Shown here in pieces: positions 12,396-23,879 of a DNA stretch of 64,000 nt. The notes under the pieces were generated by a model that ran no database searches, was not told where the DNA came from, and saw nothing but the letters and a program-made list of their open reading frames with translations. A program made the translations under genes and the position numbers. Origin of the DNA: Diabrotica undecimpunctata (lineage: Eukaryota; Arthropoda; Insecta; Coleoptera; Chrysomelidae); assembly GCF_040954645.1 (NCBI RefSeq), contig NC_092804.1, positions 86,173,217-86,237,216 of the forward strand. The letters run 5' to 3'. Positions within the stretch are counted from its first letter, which is position 1. Each line of letters opens with the position of its first letter.

Positions 12396-13510
12396 AATAT
12401 AATATTAGAGCGAATAGTATGTATCATTCGCTTGAATCGTGAAGGATTTTAGTTGATGAGTAATTAATTTGGTAGAGTGTGTTGAGTAATTACTTTGTAC
12501 CTTGTGCTACCTAAATGCGCAAACACTTAACGTATCCAGAGGCGAAATGCAAATTTTATCAAATGAAAAGACAATATTTTATGATTTTGCTTATTTTGCT
12601 CAATTTTCCTCATTCTATCTGCTTCTTCAACTCCAATAAATGGTCGAGTTCTGACAACTGTATCATAATCAAATTTTTTAATGTGTTTTTTGTGGAGTCC
12701 AGTGCAGTCTTTTTGTGCCTTTTCAATGATAATTGATAAATGTCAAAGAAAAATAAATAGAACCAGCTTTTTCTGTAATTTTGTTACCAAATATAATCTC
12801 TCCTAGTAGTGGTACTTAAATATTTGAAATAAGAGATTCATTGTAAAATTAAAATTAGTTATTTACATAATTGTTCTATTGTAGCATAGCTCTGACGATG
12901 TAAGCCGAAAGCGCTCAGCTAGGAATTAAAATTAAAATTAAAAATCTATTAACGAAACCAAAATCCAAATTTTTGCTTTAATCTGTGCCTTCTGAGAATT
13001 GTAAGGCCACACAGATGATGCTAAAGATGTAAAGAGAGAAAATGTGGTATCTAAAAATTGCATTCCACAACATATCTCCTTATCTAAGCAAAAATCCTTG
13101 GCATATGGGTTTCTTGTACTTCAGCTGTACCCAGGCACAGCTGAATTCGAATACGTGAATAAGGTTTCACTCGGCCATTCTATAACCGCTTTGTCCACTG
13201 CGGTACCAAGGTTCTTGATATTAAATGTAAATTAAATAAAAAAATAATTTTACATTTTGACTAATTTTTAATAAGAAACAATAAAAAGAAAAATATTTTA
13301 TTTTCAACATAAACTAAAAGTTGTCTGAATTATTTGATTTTTATAGAACTAAATACAACGTTGCTAAAAAACAGGGATTTAGTATATTTTTTTTAAATAA
13401 GGATCATTATTCGGAACATCTTGGGACAAAGAACAACTACAGATATAGTTAACTATTTAATAATATTTGAAATAAAATTGCCGAGTTTTATTTCTTAATC
13501 ATATTTTTAG
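12396..13510. other. Intronic sequence with a hammerhead-like motif
   Basis: No supported gene. At 12887-12921 a 5-bp pair (TAGCT/AGCTA) encloses CTGACGA and GAAA, the two conserved blocks of hammerhead ribozymes, followed by AATTAA-type tandem repeats at about 12923-12945 like a retroelement 3' tail. The rest is AT-rich intron running into the splice acceptor at 13510. Confidence 0.4.
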
Positions 13511-13625
13511 GAATTTGGAACAATAGATTCTATCCCATGACATCAATAATAAGTACAGCAAGTCGATCTGCTGCCCACGATTTATTGATTACTGGAGATA
13601 CCGATGGATATCTTAGGTTGTTTAG
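13511..13625 (+). CDS. EML-like WD40 gene, penultimate exon
   Basis: Exon of 115 nt between a polypyrimidine-AG acceptor (ATATTTTTAG, 13501-13510) and a GTAAGT donor at 13626. Only one frame is open; it includes [20 protein letters not shown] and [15 protein letters not shown]. The exon ends in phase 2 (AG of an AGG Arg codon completed by the first base of the next exon). [15 protein letters not shown] is typical of a C-terminal WD40 blade in EML/EMAP proteins, which bind microtubules in the cytoplasm. The residues continue smoothly into the exon at 22799. Earlier exons lie left of the window. The family name rests on motif memory, so the paralogue is not settled. Confidence 0.82.
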
Positions 13626-13962
13626 GTAAGTACATTGATCAATAGGAGCTAAAGAATATTAAAAATTATTTGGCAATTTATTTCTATTCTATCTATATAA
13701 TGTATATGCTAATATCTAGAATAATTTAATAGAATTACAATGTTTTCTCAGAAGCGTTAAATCGTTATTTTTTATTTCTCATAAATGTAAATGAGAACAA
13801 TAACTAATTAAGTCAAATATTGATTATTAAACCACTATATACAGAAAAGTATACATCTAAAAGTATATATTTAAGAAGCGAATCATGAAATCAATATGAA
13901 ACAGTCAAAATTATTTATTTTAACGTAACAAAAATATTTTTGTTTTTAATGAAAACCTTAAA
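13626..13962. other. Intron sequence after the EML exon
   Basis: AT-rich, with no gene or element recognised between the splice donor and the pogo/Tigger left end. Confidence 0.5.
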
Positions 13963-13964
13963 TA

Positions 13965-15221
13965 CAGTAAAACCTCGCATTTTTATCGCAACACGTAAAC
14001 AATTTCATTAATTTCACTCATCGATTGATGCCTATGTGTGTTGGGAAATCAAAAAAACCAAGAGCTCTAAAAGTAATTTCCGAAAAAGCACTTAAAGCTT
14101 TTTATAGAGTACAAAAAAGCTCAGGGATGTTGACCCCTTTATTTTCAGGATGGTTCGAACATGAATTCGTCCCAAGTGTAAAATCTTTTTAAATCAAAAA
14201 ACCTTCCCATCAAAGCATTGTTGCTTGTTGACAATGCGCCAACTCATCCTCAAAATCTACAAAATAGTGACAATTGTCAGATTTTTGCATCCGAATGTCA
14301 CGAACTTAATTTAGCCGTTAGACCAAGGAGTAATAGAAACATTCAACAGACATTATAGAGGAGCATTCTTAAGACATCTGTTATTACAGAAGACAAATAA
14401 ATCCAAAAGCAATAATGAAACATGTTGTTTATTGGTGTGCTGAGCCGTGGGCCAAGATCAAATCTTCTACTTTGAAAAAATGCTGAAACAAACTTTTTGA
14501 TGGGATTTTAATGGACCATCCTGAAGAAGAAAATGGTAAAGAAGCGACAGAAAAAATTAAACCTTTAATAAAAAATTTTGCCGGGATGTGACAAAATTAA
14601 CCAAGAAGAGATACGTGATTGGTTAGCAGCCGATGATTCATAAAGTGAATTCATCGACCAGGACATCATTGATATGGTTTTTCATTCAGACAACCTGAGC
14701 GTATCAGACGACGAAGATAACGACCCAACAGACAACAGGCAGCACGAGACCGCCGACTCGCGCTGCCTTCAATGATTTTCAATGCCGTAGAGGTAAGAAT
14801 TTTATACAGTAGGCGTAATTAGTTAGGGACACGACTAGGTTCTTAATTTTTGTTGTCTTTGCATAAAGTTTTGTCCTTTTCAGATTGCTTTACGTTTCGT
14901 CGATCAATCGAATGAGGCAAACTCATGACGTTCTGCAAATGAACGATGGGGAGATATATCTGCAAAACATCGTTGTCAACCAAAAACGCAAAAGAAAAAA
15001 GAAGATTTCTTTAAAAAAGCATGTTATACTTGTTCATTTTCCTTAATTTTATTACTTTATTCTGTATTTACTTATTAGAAAACATTACGAAATCACTACA
15101 AATGTTTTAATACTAATACTTTGACCAAGAATACTATAAAAAACAATTTTATTTTTAACCAAAATTCTTGTTATCCGAAACGGCCTCCCCCCAAATATTT
15201 CGGTTAACGGAGGTTTTACTG
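13965..15221 (+). mobile_element. Deleted pogo/Tigger DNA transposon
   Basis: Terminal inverted repeats CAGTAAAACCTC (13965-13976) and GAGGTTTTACTG (15210-15221) are perfect for 12 bp and are flanked on both sides by TA (13963-13964 and 15222-15223), the pogo-type target duplication. The right end continues inwards as CGTTAACCGAAAT on the reverse strand, typical of Tigger ends. At 1,257 bp it is about half the usual length, so the N-terminal DNA-binding part of the transposase has been lost. Confidence 0.85.
14040..14655 (+). pseudogene. pogo/Tigger (jerky-like) transposase fragment
   Basis: A broken DDE domain of the pogo/jerky family read across frames: LTPLFSGWFEHEFVPSVK, then LPIKALLLVDNAPTHPQN (the second catalytic Asp in LLVDNAPTHP), then RPRSNRNIQQT matching the usual 'QPMDQGVIETFKRHYR' region. 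Upstream HTH/CENP-B-type domains are absent. Stops and frameshifts throughout. It lies in an EML intron in sense orientation. Confidence 0.75.
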
Positions 15222-15340
15222 TATCAATTATTCTTTGATAAATAGATAAGCTAACAAATTTAAAAATATAGACGAAAAGAAAATACAAAAAAAAAATTAG
15301 AAAAACTACCTGAGAAATTTAAAAACACTATATAAATACC

Positions 15341-15341
<1 letters not shown>

Positions 15342-15437
<96 letters not shown>
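15342..15437. repeat. (TA)n microsatellite
   Basis: Pure TA dinucleotides over about 95 bp in the EML intron. Confidence 0.97.
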
Positions 15438-15439
<2 letters not shown>

Positions 15440-15846
15440 ATACAATGTTATAAAAAAAGTGGTACAATAGGCGATATTGTAGACTAGCGCGAAGCTTCAT
15501 ACCATGTTTTCTGTATAAATAAATTTTTTTTTCAAAAGTCAAATAATGATGACATTACTTATCTAACTTGATCCTGTCAAAGTTTGATGTCTCCGCCGGC
15601 AGCAATTTTTTTTCCCATTTCTTTACGGCGGAGGGAAAAATGTTGTCATGGAAACAATATGAAACATGTCACAAAGCAACAATACAAATGTCATTAACAA
15701 CAATTAAACATCATTTTTATTTATAGTAATATTAAAAGTACAATTAGTTAATGAGGAATTTTCCAAAATTGAAACCGTGCAGAAATGTTCCCGACTCTTG
15801 ATACGCATTGGTAATTGTTGATGATACTGATGCTCAAGAACAACTT
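15438..15846. other. Intronic flank of the Crypton-like element
   Basis: No ORF recognised. A short GC-rich stretch near 15592-15602 (CCGCCGGCAGC) and a second near 15627 (ACGGCGGAGG) contrast with the AT-rich surroundings and may belong to the terminal part of the recombinase element that follows. Confidence 0.35.
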
Positions 15847-16918
15847 TTAAGCAATCATTCCCGATGTTGGCGAATTATAAGGGTTTAAAATTTTTTGAGC
15901 ATTATCGTTCTTATTTCTTATTGAATCCTCTATATATCCTTCAACAACCGTGCTTGATTTCCAGCCCCCATGTCGTTTGAGGCATTCTAGATTTCCGCCT
16001 CCATCAATTAAAAGTGTTGCTGAAGTTCGTCGTAAAGAGTGACACGTGTATGCGCTTGCATCGTTTAAATTTAAATAACTAGCTACTTTTTGGGCTACTG
16101 CACTGATCGAATGTATTCCCATGACGCTTCGGTAACACTTTCCATTTTGGTACTTGATAAAAAATCTGTTTTCTGTGAAATTTTCAGGCCGCAGTGATGC
16201 ATACTTTTTATACAGTTTAATGTAGTTTTGACCAATTATCGTAAAAGATCTAATTTGTCGTGTTTTACTGTCTGGGATTTTGATAATTATTACATTTTCT
16301 TTATCCTCAATGTCCACAGTCTTCATTTTTACCATTTCGTCGCATCGACAGGCGCCGGTAACCCCAATTAACAAAACAATCGGAAATATTTTTATAATTT
16401 AGTAGAGTATACTACATGCTTTGTAATATAATTTTTTTTACCTTTAATCCTAAATACAACTTATCTGGCGCTTCAAACAAAAATTTATCAAACTCGTCTT
16501 TAGTGAAAACTTTAGACTTCTTTGCAGTATATCCTTCGCTTGTTTTTTTCAGAAAGGCACGTAACTTTAAAAATTTGCTTATATCCACATTTTTTCTAAT
16601 AACTAACTCGGATTTTATCATTTACCGAAGACGTAAAACGTCTTCGGTAACTTGCCGTACTCCTCTTGTATCGCACCACTCTTGGAAGTGCTTATACGCT
16701 AACCGATACTTTATTCCGGACTTGGAGGGCCCCAAACGTGCTACTGCATCATTAGCCGCGGACTCAATTTCGTTTAGGTTTTCCATTTTCGCACTAAATT
16801 TGCGCTTGCGGTTGCAACAACAATAAGCTGTCTTTAATAATTGCAAACAACTGTCAAACAACTGTAACCAGGGAGAGGCAAATCCCACCGACGACTTAAT
16901 TATTTTAATTTCTAACAT
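15847..16918 (-). pseudogene. Crypton-type tyrosine recombinase, broken
   Basis: Read on the minus strand from 16918. The N-terminal part has ENLNEIESAANDAVARLG and YKHFQEWCDTRGV, a SAM-like core-binding domain. It is broken at 16622-16650, then resumes with MIKSELVIRKNVDISKFL and FTKDEFDKFLFEAPDKLY. The catalytic domain (16374-15847) carries GACRCDEM (first Arg), CHSLRRTSATLL (His-x-x-Arg), RHGGWKSS (His/Trp box) and VVEGYIEDS (Tyr nucleophile), so all catalytic residues are present although the frame is broken twice. Such stand-alone recombinases mobilise Crypton DNA transposons by site-specific recombination. There is no nearby RT or RNase H to suggest a DIRS element. Between LGLK and the catalytic domain lies a 60-nt GT-initiated insert, possibly a degenerate intron. 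Confidence 0.75.
16622..16650. repeat. Perfect 13-bp palindrome with 3-nt loop inside the recombinase
   Basis: TTACCGAAGACGT and ACGTCTTCGGTAA are perfect reverse complements separated by AAA. It sits exactly where the recombinase coding sequence loses about 15-20 codons, so the second arm looks like a templated inverted copy of the first made during a deletion. Confidence 0.9.
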
Positions 16919-17040
16919 CTAGACGACTTTGGTAGTTGTCACAGTTAATTTCGAGTAAAAATAGCGTATGAATTGTACTATTTATGGTTGAAAATTGCTA
17001 CGTTTGAAGAAAAAATAGTAGGTATACTTTATTCGGCAAA

Positions 17041-17127
17041 GAAGCGACTTTTCTTGACTTGCCCTCTATTACGTGCCTCACTTCGTTCGGCGCGTAATAT
17101 CGGGCGCGTCAAAAAAAGTCATGCTTC
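17041..17127. repeat. Imperfect foldback hairpin
   Basis: The arms GAAGC-GACTTTTCTTGAC...GCCC...ATTACGTGCC and GGCGCGTAAT...GGGC...GTCAAAAAAAGTC-AT-GCTTC pair over about 35-40 nt with several mismatches, around a loop TCACTTCGTTC. It is GC-rich compared with its surroundings and lies 120 bp upstream of the recombinase start, so it may be an end of that element or an independent small foldback element. Confidence 0.6.
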
Positions 17128-18769
17128 TCCGCCTCATAAAGTAATATACTATTAAATAATAATTTTAAACTTCAATCAAGTTATTTTATTATTTATTATT
17201 TTTTTATTTACCGATGATTTTTTATAATCATCGATTTAGAAGGTTTATTTATTTATTTTAACAATTTTTGTACATTCTTAAGTACACAAAATCGCTGTTA
17301 GTTAATATCCTTATTATAAATTTTAATAAAATTGACAAAGTTTACATGTTGTATAACGGACTCTCCTCGTCGCGTAACTATGTATATTGCTGGATAAAAA
17401 CTGAGTATGGTAACAAACTGGACATACTAAATCACATTTTCAGAAATCACATAAACAGAAAAGTCCATTACAAGATGATACTTTAAAAAAAACATTTAAA
17501 TTTTACATCTATCAATGAATTGGTAAAATATTGGATTCTGCAAAACTCTCAATAATAGAAAAAAGTAACCCTGTCGTGAATTGTCTCCTTCCTACAAAAC
17601 AAGTAGCGAGCCAGACGTTGGAACTGGCTAAGTATGTAGACTTGGATTAAATAATCCTTCGCCGAAACAATTTTCCAAGTTGAAATGGTCATAATAATGC
17701 TTGATGAACTTAAAGGCACTTTATTTTAAGTTGCACTGTTATAAAAGATAGTTATTCGCAAACGTATTTAACCAAAAGTAAACTATTTACTTTTTTGCTA
17801 TGTGAACGAGAGTTTACGTCGAGCGCCTGTATTGTTACACAAATATTGAAAGGTCAAGATGTACCTACTGTCAGGTAAGGGTAATCGAGGGAGGAGTTTG
17901 GAATGTAACTACTATCTGGCACCGAGACCGAGAACGAAGTCGGATGCGAGTGAGAACCTAGAGAGAAGTCTTGAATGTAACTACGCTTATTAGAACCCCT
18001 ATACATTTACTAAGAAACTGTATAATAATAAAAACAATAAAATTAAAATATTTATTGCCCTTTTACGAGTTCCGAGAACAAATAAACATTATTGACCTAG
18101 TTCTAGGTAGACAAAAACTTGTTTTTTGTAACGAATTAGCGAAGCGGTTGGTACGAGGAAAATACATTTATGACCAATTGTGGTCGTAAACCTTTGTAAA
18201 ACTTTTTGTATTAAGAAGAGGAGAATTGGCGGTAAAATAATATCGAAGTGTGTTTGGATACCAAAAGAAACAACTTGTTTTAGCAGGCATCCAAATTAAA
18301 AACCGGCTAGATAAAAAAACTCGTTTTATTTGAGGTGAGATATATTGAAAAGAAATAGAATATATTTTTGTGTTTTATTAATAATTGTAACAAAAATAAT
18401 GAGGGATTATTAGGGGTATTTTAAGACTTTAACAACCCCTGTTAAAATGATGTTTTTATTATATAATGGCTTTGGCTTTGCCAATTAGCCAGACTATTTG
18501 TGGTAAGTTAGTTTTTTTTTCGTATGCAATGAATTTACTGACATATTGAATTCTAAATATTAATTATGTTAACAAACATTTTCTTCCAAATCTAAATATT
18601 ATGTTGTATTCTTTTTTTACGTTTTTTTACGATTTTAATCCTTTTTTGATATATTTTTTGCACTTTGTTTGCAATTGTTTTTACTGATATTATCTATGTA
18701 TGTTACTGGTAGAAGCACTTATGTTGTTTATATTATATTTGGTCAAAGCTGTAGATTCAGCTAATTTGT
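17128..18769. other. AT-rich intronic sequence
   Basis: No coding, RNA or TE signature that I can support. A small palindrome CGATGATT...AATCATCG lies near 17212-17233. Confidence 0.5.
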
Positions 18770-20640
18770 CGACTTCTTCATTTCCCAATATTCCAGAGTG
18801 TCGTCTTCAAATAATACCTAATTGAACTGCCCGAGGAAGTAATATCATAATATAGACTCTTAATTTCTATCTCAATATGGTTTACCTTTTTTTGTGGTTT
18901 GGATAGTAATAAGTTTGTCCACAATGATTCTTTAATAAATGAAAATGATATAATTGTCCATACCGATAGAGGCTATATATTTTAACGCAAGTAATAAAGC
19001 TGATAGTTCGGCAGTATATATTGAAGCTTCATTACGCAATCCACATTTATACTTATCTTTAATTTTTTGTTGATAATACTTCCTGGAAGGTTTGAATCCA
19101 TGTAATATGTTTTTATTACTTTGGAAAGTTGGAAAAGTTTGGAAAGTTACGTTGAGTATAAATTAGTGGTATTTTATTGTTGTACAATAATTAGTCTACA
19201 ATATCTTGTCAATTTTCTGTAACTTTTAACGTATATGGGAGTTTTTTTGTTACACCAATATTTCTGGCTTAAATCTACTATATTCAAGATACGAATATTT
19301 TTTAAGTACTTAGCTGAAATTTTTTGAGATAGCTTTAGCTACAAACTTATCTGTACAAAACTGTCTTGTAAGTGGTAGTTCTTTAGCTACAATTTCAATA
19401 ATATTAATAGGAGTAGATTTTAAGTAACCAAGACACAGCCTCAAACATTTATTTTTTGTATTTGAATTTCATTAAGATATCCTGTTGACGCGGAACCATA
19501 TAAATAACAACTATAGTCGAAAATTGGTCAAATCATTGAGCTATAGTGTAGCAATGCAAGATTCGAGTTAGAACCCAACTGGTTCTTCAAAATGCTCTAA
19601 GGATATTCGTTTCCCGATTTCTTTATAATAGAATAAATTTGATCCTTCTATGACAGTTTACGATCCAATATATGCCAAGATATTTTATACAATTTTTGAT
19701 TGGAAATTCTATTTTTCCTTATTTGACGTTACCTTGAGGAGTTTGGCGTTTTTTGAAAAAAAAAAACAAATTTCAGTCTGTGTAGTTGATATGGATAAGC
19801 CTAGAAAATTATAATACTTTTTTATACAATATTAGTTATGTAGTATACCTATATTAGTTAGCCTTGGTGGTAAACGCTTCTCATTTATGATAATTAAGTC
19901 CATCTATTTTGGTACAAGGATATAATGAAATTTGACATTTTAACTGGTATTCCAAGATATAACAATTTCTTATAAAGAATATCTAAATTTATGTTATCAA
20001 ACGCAGAGGTTACATCCATAAATGCTGCAGCTGTGAACGCGTGATTTGTGAAATTGACTTGAACAATTAGTGAAGTAAAAGCATAATGTGTAAACCTGGA
20101 TTTCCGGAAGCCATATTGGGATTTGAGGAGAATATCTTCGGACTCAAGCAAGTATTCAAGCCGATTTTTAATTAATCTCTCTAGAGTTTTTACTATACAA
20201 GAAACTTTGGTTTCGCACCTCCATGCCATATTGTAAGTGTTGAAGTCCCCACCAATAATAAATGGAGAAGGCATGTGTTAAAAAAATGGACCTATTCTTC
20301 AATAAATACCTGGTTCTTTGTTTATGTATATTATTTGTATAGGTCTATTAATATAAAAAAGTTTAACCGCCATGCATGTTTAAGTAAAATTGTAATTATC
20401 TAATAAATTTATTTCTTCTGTAAATATTTTATCTTTAATTAAAATTACTGTCCCTTCATACCCATCTGGGCGATCAGATCTATATCAATTATAACCAAAG
20501 AAATTATAAAATTTTCCTGGTTTGATAACATGGCCACATATACATTTTTTTAATAAGTACGAGTAAGGCTTCTACATTTGGTTTATTAGAAACCGCTTGG
20601 CGGTAGTTCTATTGTAACAAATTTATAATGATAGTTATGC
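18770..20640 (-). pseudogene. I/Jockey-clade LINE pol remnant (EN-RT-RNase H)
   Basis: Read on the minus strand. Endonuclease pieces at about 20640-20210 include YRQAVSNKPNVEALLVLI and PFIIGGDFNTYN, the metal-binding DFN motif. This passes by internal deletion straight into RT: RLIKNRLEYLLESEDILL, SQYGFRKSRFTHYAFTSLI and AAAFMDVTSAFDNINLDILY (20180-19894). The segment with the catalytic xxDD box is missing. Downstream at about 19640-19400 is a post-RT block (YGSASTGYLNEIQIQK), and at 19110-18770 an RNase H remnant with EASIYTAELSALLLALKYI. The order is as in I-factor-type LINEs. Many stops; an old copy antisense within the EML intron. Confidence 0.75.
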
Positions 20641-20899
20641 CTGAGAAGTTAACGTTTGAACAAATAAGTCTTCTTGCGAGATGCGTACTTAAGTATTTAT
20701 TAATTTGTTGTACAATCTCTGTTTTTGATTTTGTCTAAAACTTCAGTGAGTTTTAATGAACTAATTATATTAAGAACCAAGTCTAAAATTACATCATTTA
20801 ATTATGATGATACTCCTTGTGTTTGTAAATTTGTTTTTTTTTCTATTCTCTGTATATTTATAGGTATTATAAATACCATCTTTTTGTCTAGGGATATTT

Positions 20900-21960
20900 A
20901 TTGGGGAAATTATTTCTTTTCTAGCTGATTCCAAAGGATCGGAAGAAATTGGCCGTTGTCGCTTAAAATTTGATTTTTCTGGACTAATGCTGCAGTAAAA
21001 CGTGAGGAGAACATTTTTGCAGATGAATCTGATTGATTTTGAGTTAGTTTATAAGAATAATCATTGTTATTAGAGTTAGCTGGCAAAGAAGAACTACTAT
21101 TTCTGGCCTCAATATTGGCATATAAGACTTTCGGAATTTATTTACAGCACACCTTGACAGCTGAAACAAGTTGTAGTATATTCATTTACTGTACAATCTT
21201 TTGTGTTACGAAAATCATGACATTTATTGCTCCTGGAACGTGCTTTGCGTTGACATCCAAGATGTCCAATAATAAAACTTTTTGAACATATAGGATTCGA
21301 CTTCTTTAATTACTTTATTAATTATGATATATTTAGAAAGAGTTTGTGCTTTAAAATTTACAATATATGATTTTGTTAAAACCTTGTCTATTACTGTTTT
21401 ACCTTCGATATGTTTTTCTGCTTTCCATTTAGTCTCCTAACCGAAAATACTTCAAACTTACAGTGCATATCGTATTGTTTAATTTTATTTTTGATATACA
21501 TTCGATATATTTGATATATATGTAGTATAAACTTCGGTACGTAAATATTAAAATTGTTGTTTGTAAATTATGAACAAGTTTTGATTTATCAAAAAGTTGG
21601 CTGATTGATAGTCTTTAAATTTAACTCTGATTCTATTCTTGCCAATTGAATCAATACTATTAATTTGGTTATCCAAATTCGAAAAATTTCAAAGTATAAT
21701 GTCACCGATTTTGATAGTATTAAGCTTACCTTTAAAATCAGGATTATTATTTTCTATATATACATGAAAAGGATCTGTATCAATGCTCTGATATAGAAAA
21801 TGTTCTCTTAAATGTTCTGTAGAATTATCAGAGGATTTTATTACCCACAGTTTCTCCGTTACTTTTAGAGTTACCGTCCCATGTGCTGTTTATATTTGAT
21901 TTTATTTTTTCAATATTAACATCTTCGTTACGCCATCGGGCTAATACCTGGAGGTCTCCC
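20900..21960 (-). pseudogene. LINE ORF1 (gag-like) remnant with zinc knuckles
   Basis: On the minus strand, upstream of the LINE pol remnant, broken frames show a basic stretch with IGHLGCQRKARSRSNKCHDF, then NTKDCTVNEYTTTCFSCQGVL. These resemble the CCHC knuckles of LINE ORF1 proteins, which coat the element RNA. Boundaries are approximate and the frame is not continuous. It belongs with the pol remnant at 18770-20640 and makes one 3.2 kb element. Confidence 0.55.
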
Positions 21961-22798
21961 AGCATGGTCCATATTAAGTTTTTAATAATTCGATACTTTT
22001 TATCACTTCGAATTACCGTACCTTAAACGTAACCCCCAATGGGGGTAAAATAAATTTAAATACATTTAACTTTTATATTTTTCTTGGAGACTGGGAATGA
22101 AAAACTATTAAGGATCAGACAAAACGGGTTTTACAAGCCCACAATGTATTATTTCACTAATAAATAAACAATTTTTGGGAATTATTTTTTAGGTGACTTT
22201 TTTAAAACCAGGACATTAAGAAAATTTCAGCGTTTGCAATTTTTGTAATTTTCTCCAGTAGAAATACCAGAAGTAAAATAATAAAAACTTATGGTGAATT
22301 ATTGCTATTTTTTAACTATACCCCTATGACTGCAGTCTATTATGGATTTTTGTAATAGGAAATTAGTAGATAAATTTCATCCTAGGACTGGTTCGGGACC
22401 AAAATAGAAATCTATGAAAACTAAGGGACACCAACACAATAGAAACCATTTAGGTTTAGAAACCACAAAGATTTAAAAAAACAGCGGTTGTTTTATTGCA
22501 AATTGGGTTGTGTAAATAAACATTTAGAGTATTCTCGTTCGAAATTCTAAGTGTTTCTCTTTTGAAGATTTTTATGATTCAAATTCAAATCTTAGCAAAT
22601 TATTTATGATATACAGAATGGAAAAAAAAATGCAACAAAACCTCTAACTTTTTTCAATTTGTAACGTCTTGAAGATAATACTGTTATTATTATTTTTTTC
22701 GACAATAATAGTTATAAATTTAAATGGTATTGACCAAACCTACAAACGAGTATTTTAATTTTTTTGTGTTTGTATTTATTATTTCTTTTTTTTTTTAG
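21961..22798. other. Remaining EML intron up to the acceptor
   Basis: AT-rich, no gene. Ends in a long pyrimidine tract and AG at 22797-22798. Confidence 0.55.
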
Positions 22799-22952
22799 GT
22801 ATCCATGTGTAAGTCCCAAGGGCGAATATAACGAGGAAAAAGTATACAGTGGTACCGTAGCCTGTGCCAGATTTTTGTTCAACGACAGAAATGTCGTCAC
22901 GGTCGGTGGAACCGATGCGTCGTTAATGCTATGGCAACTAGTGGAAGAATAG
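22799..22952 (+). CDS. EML-like WD40 gene, last exon with stop
   Basis: Acceptor is a long T-run plus AG at 22797-22798. The reading completes the split Arg codon and gives [18 protein letters not shown], then [20 protein letters not shown] and [12 protein letters not shown] before TAG at 22950-22952. [16 protein letters not shown] is a WD40 terminal blade (GG-D-x-S-x-x-x-W). The product would be the C-terminus of a microtubule-binding EML beta-propeller. The preceding intron is 9,173 nt and is packed with transposons, yet both exons remain open with intact splice sites. Confidence 0.85.
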
Positions 22953-23460
22953 CAACAAGCGTATGTCTACCTGCCTTCTTTAATAAATAGAGGGATTGTA
23001 AGAGACACTTTGAACTACCAAATAGACTCGGATTCTACAACTGAATCTGAAATTTCCACGTTTGAAGTTTTAAATTTACGATATTGAACAGAACTAATGC
23101 GAAAGGGACAAATTAATAGTTTTCTATTACAAACTATTAAGTAAATCAATATTTTTCAATATTTTCAACTTATCCCTATATGCTCGAAGCTGCTTGTTAA
23201 GTAATTTGATTGTTGATTTAATTTTAATTTTATAATGGGTTATTACTTTCTTACAACAAGAATTTACTAGGATCCATAAGGATTAAACAAGAGAGTATAC
23301 ATATAATGTTATAAATCAATAATAACTTAGGTAATAATTTTTAAATATACCTGTATGTAGCATCCAAATTTGAATTAACATGTTTTAAATAACAACTTTA
23401 GTGACAATTTTAAGTAGCATTTAAAATTGATTTTAGCATTATTTAAGTGTTATTCAATAT
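22953..23460 (+). other. Probable 3' UTR of the EML-like gene
   Basis: No ORF. An AATAAA at 22982-22987 is only 30 nt after the stop, and other AT-rich sites follow, so the true poly(A) site cannot be read from sequence. No TE match is evident before the (TA)n array at 23649. Confidence 0.4.
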
Positions 23461-23646
23461 ACAGTATCAATATTCAATATCAATATAACTTCTCCAATTA
23501 TAATGCCAAATAGATATACCATAGCTTTGTAATCGACGGCAATATAATTCATAATGTTCACCGAAAATATCATTTTTAAGCAAGGCACGCCGGGAGTGAC
23601 CGAGGAGGGGAAGCATAGCTTTCTCATCGTCTACGCACGAAGCCAT

Positions 23647-23648
<2 letters not shown>
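23461..23648. other. Intergenic sequence before (TA)n array
   Basis: No gene. A short ATATTCAA-type direct repeat is visible near 23454-23485. Confidence 0.4.
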
Positions 23649-23728
<80 letters not shown>

Positions 23729-23743
23729 ATATATATATATATA

Positions 23744-23816
<73 letters not shown>
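23649..23816. repeat. (TA)n microsatellite, interrupted
   Basis: About 168 bp of TA with a few AATATA interruptions. It lies immediately left of Penelope-like element PLE-A. Tyr-Ile reading frames here are artefacts. Confidence 0.97.
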
Positions 23817-23820
<4 letters not shown>

Positions 23821-23879
23821 CCTAGAGCTAAGATTAATACTATTACAAAAATGAATATTAAACTCAACAGTCTTCCGGG

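Noticed and set aside
12515..12736. A 73-aa + strand ORF and weak minus-strand similarity to a PLE tail
   Set aside because: Composition is AT-driven and no motif is convincing on either strand.
16973..17155. A 60-aa + strand ORF
   Set aside because: It runs through the foldback hairpin and has no protein-like features.
20725..21285. Small + strand ORFs
   Set aside because: They are antisense shadows of the decayed LINE ORF1 on the minus strand.
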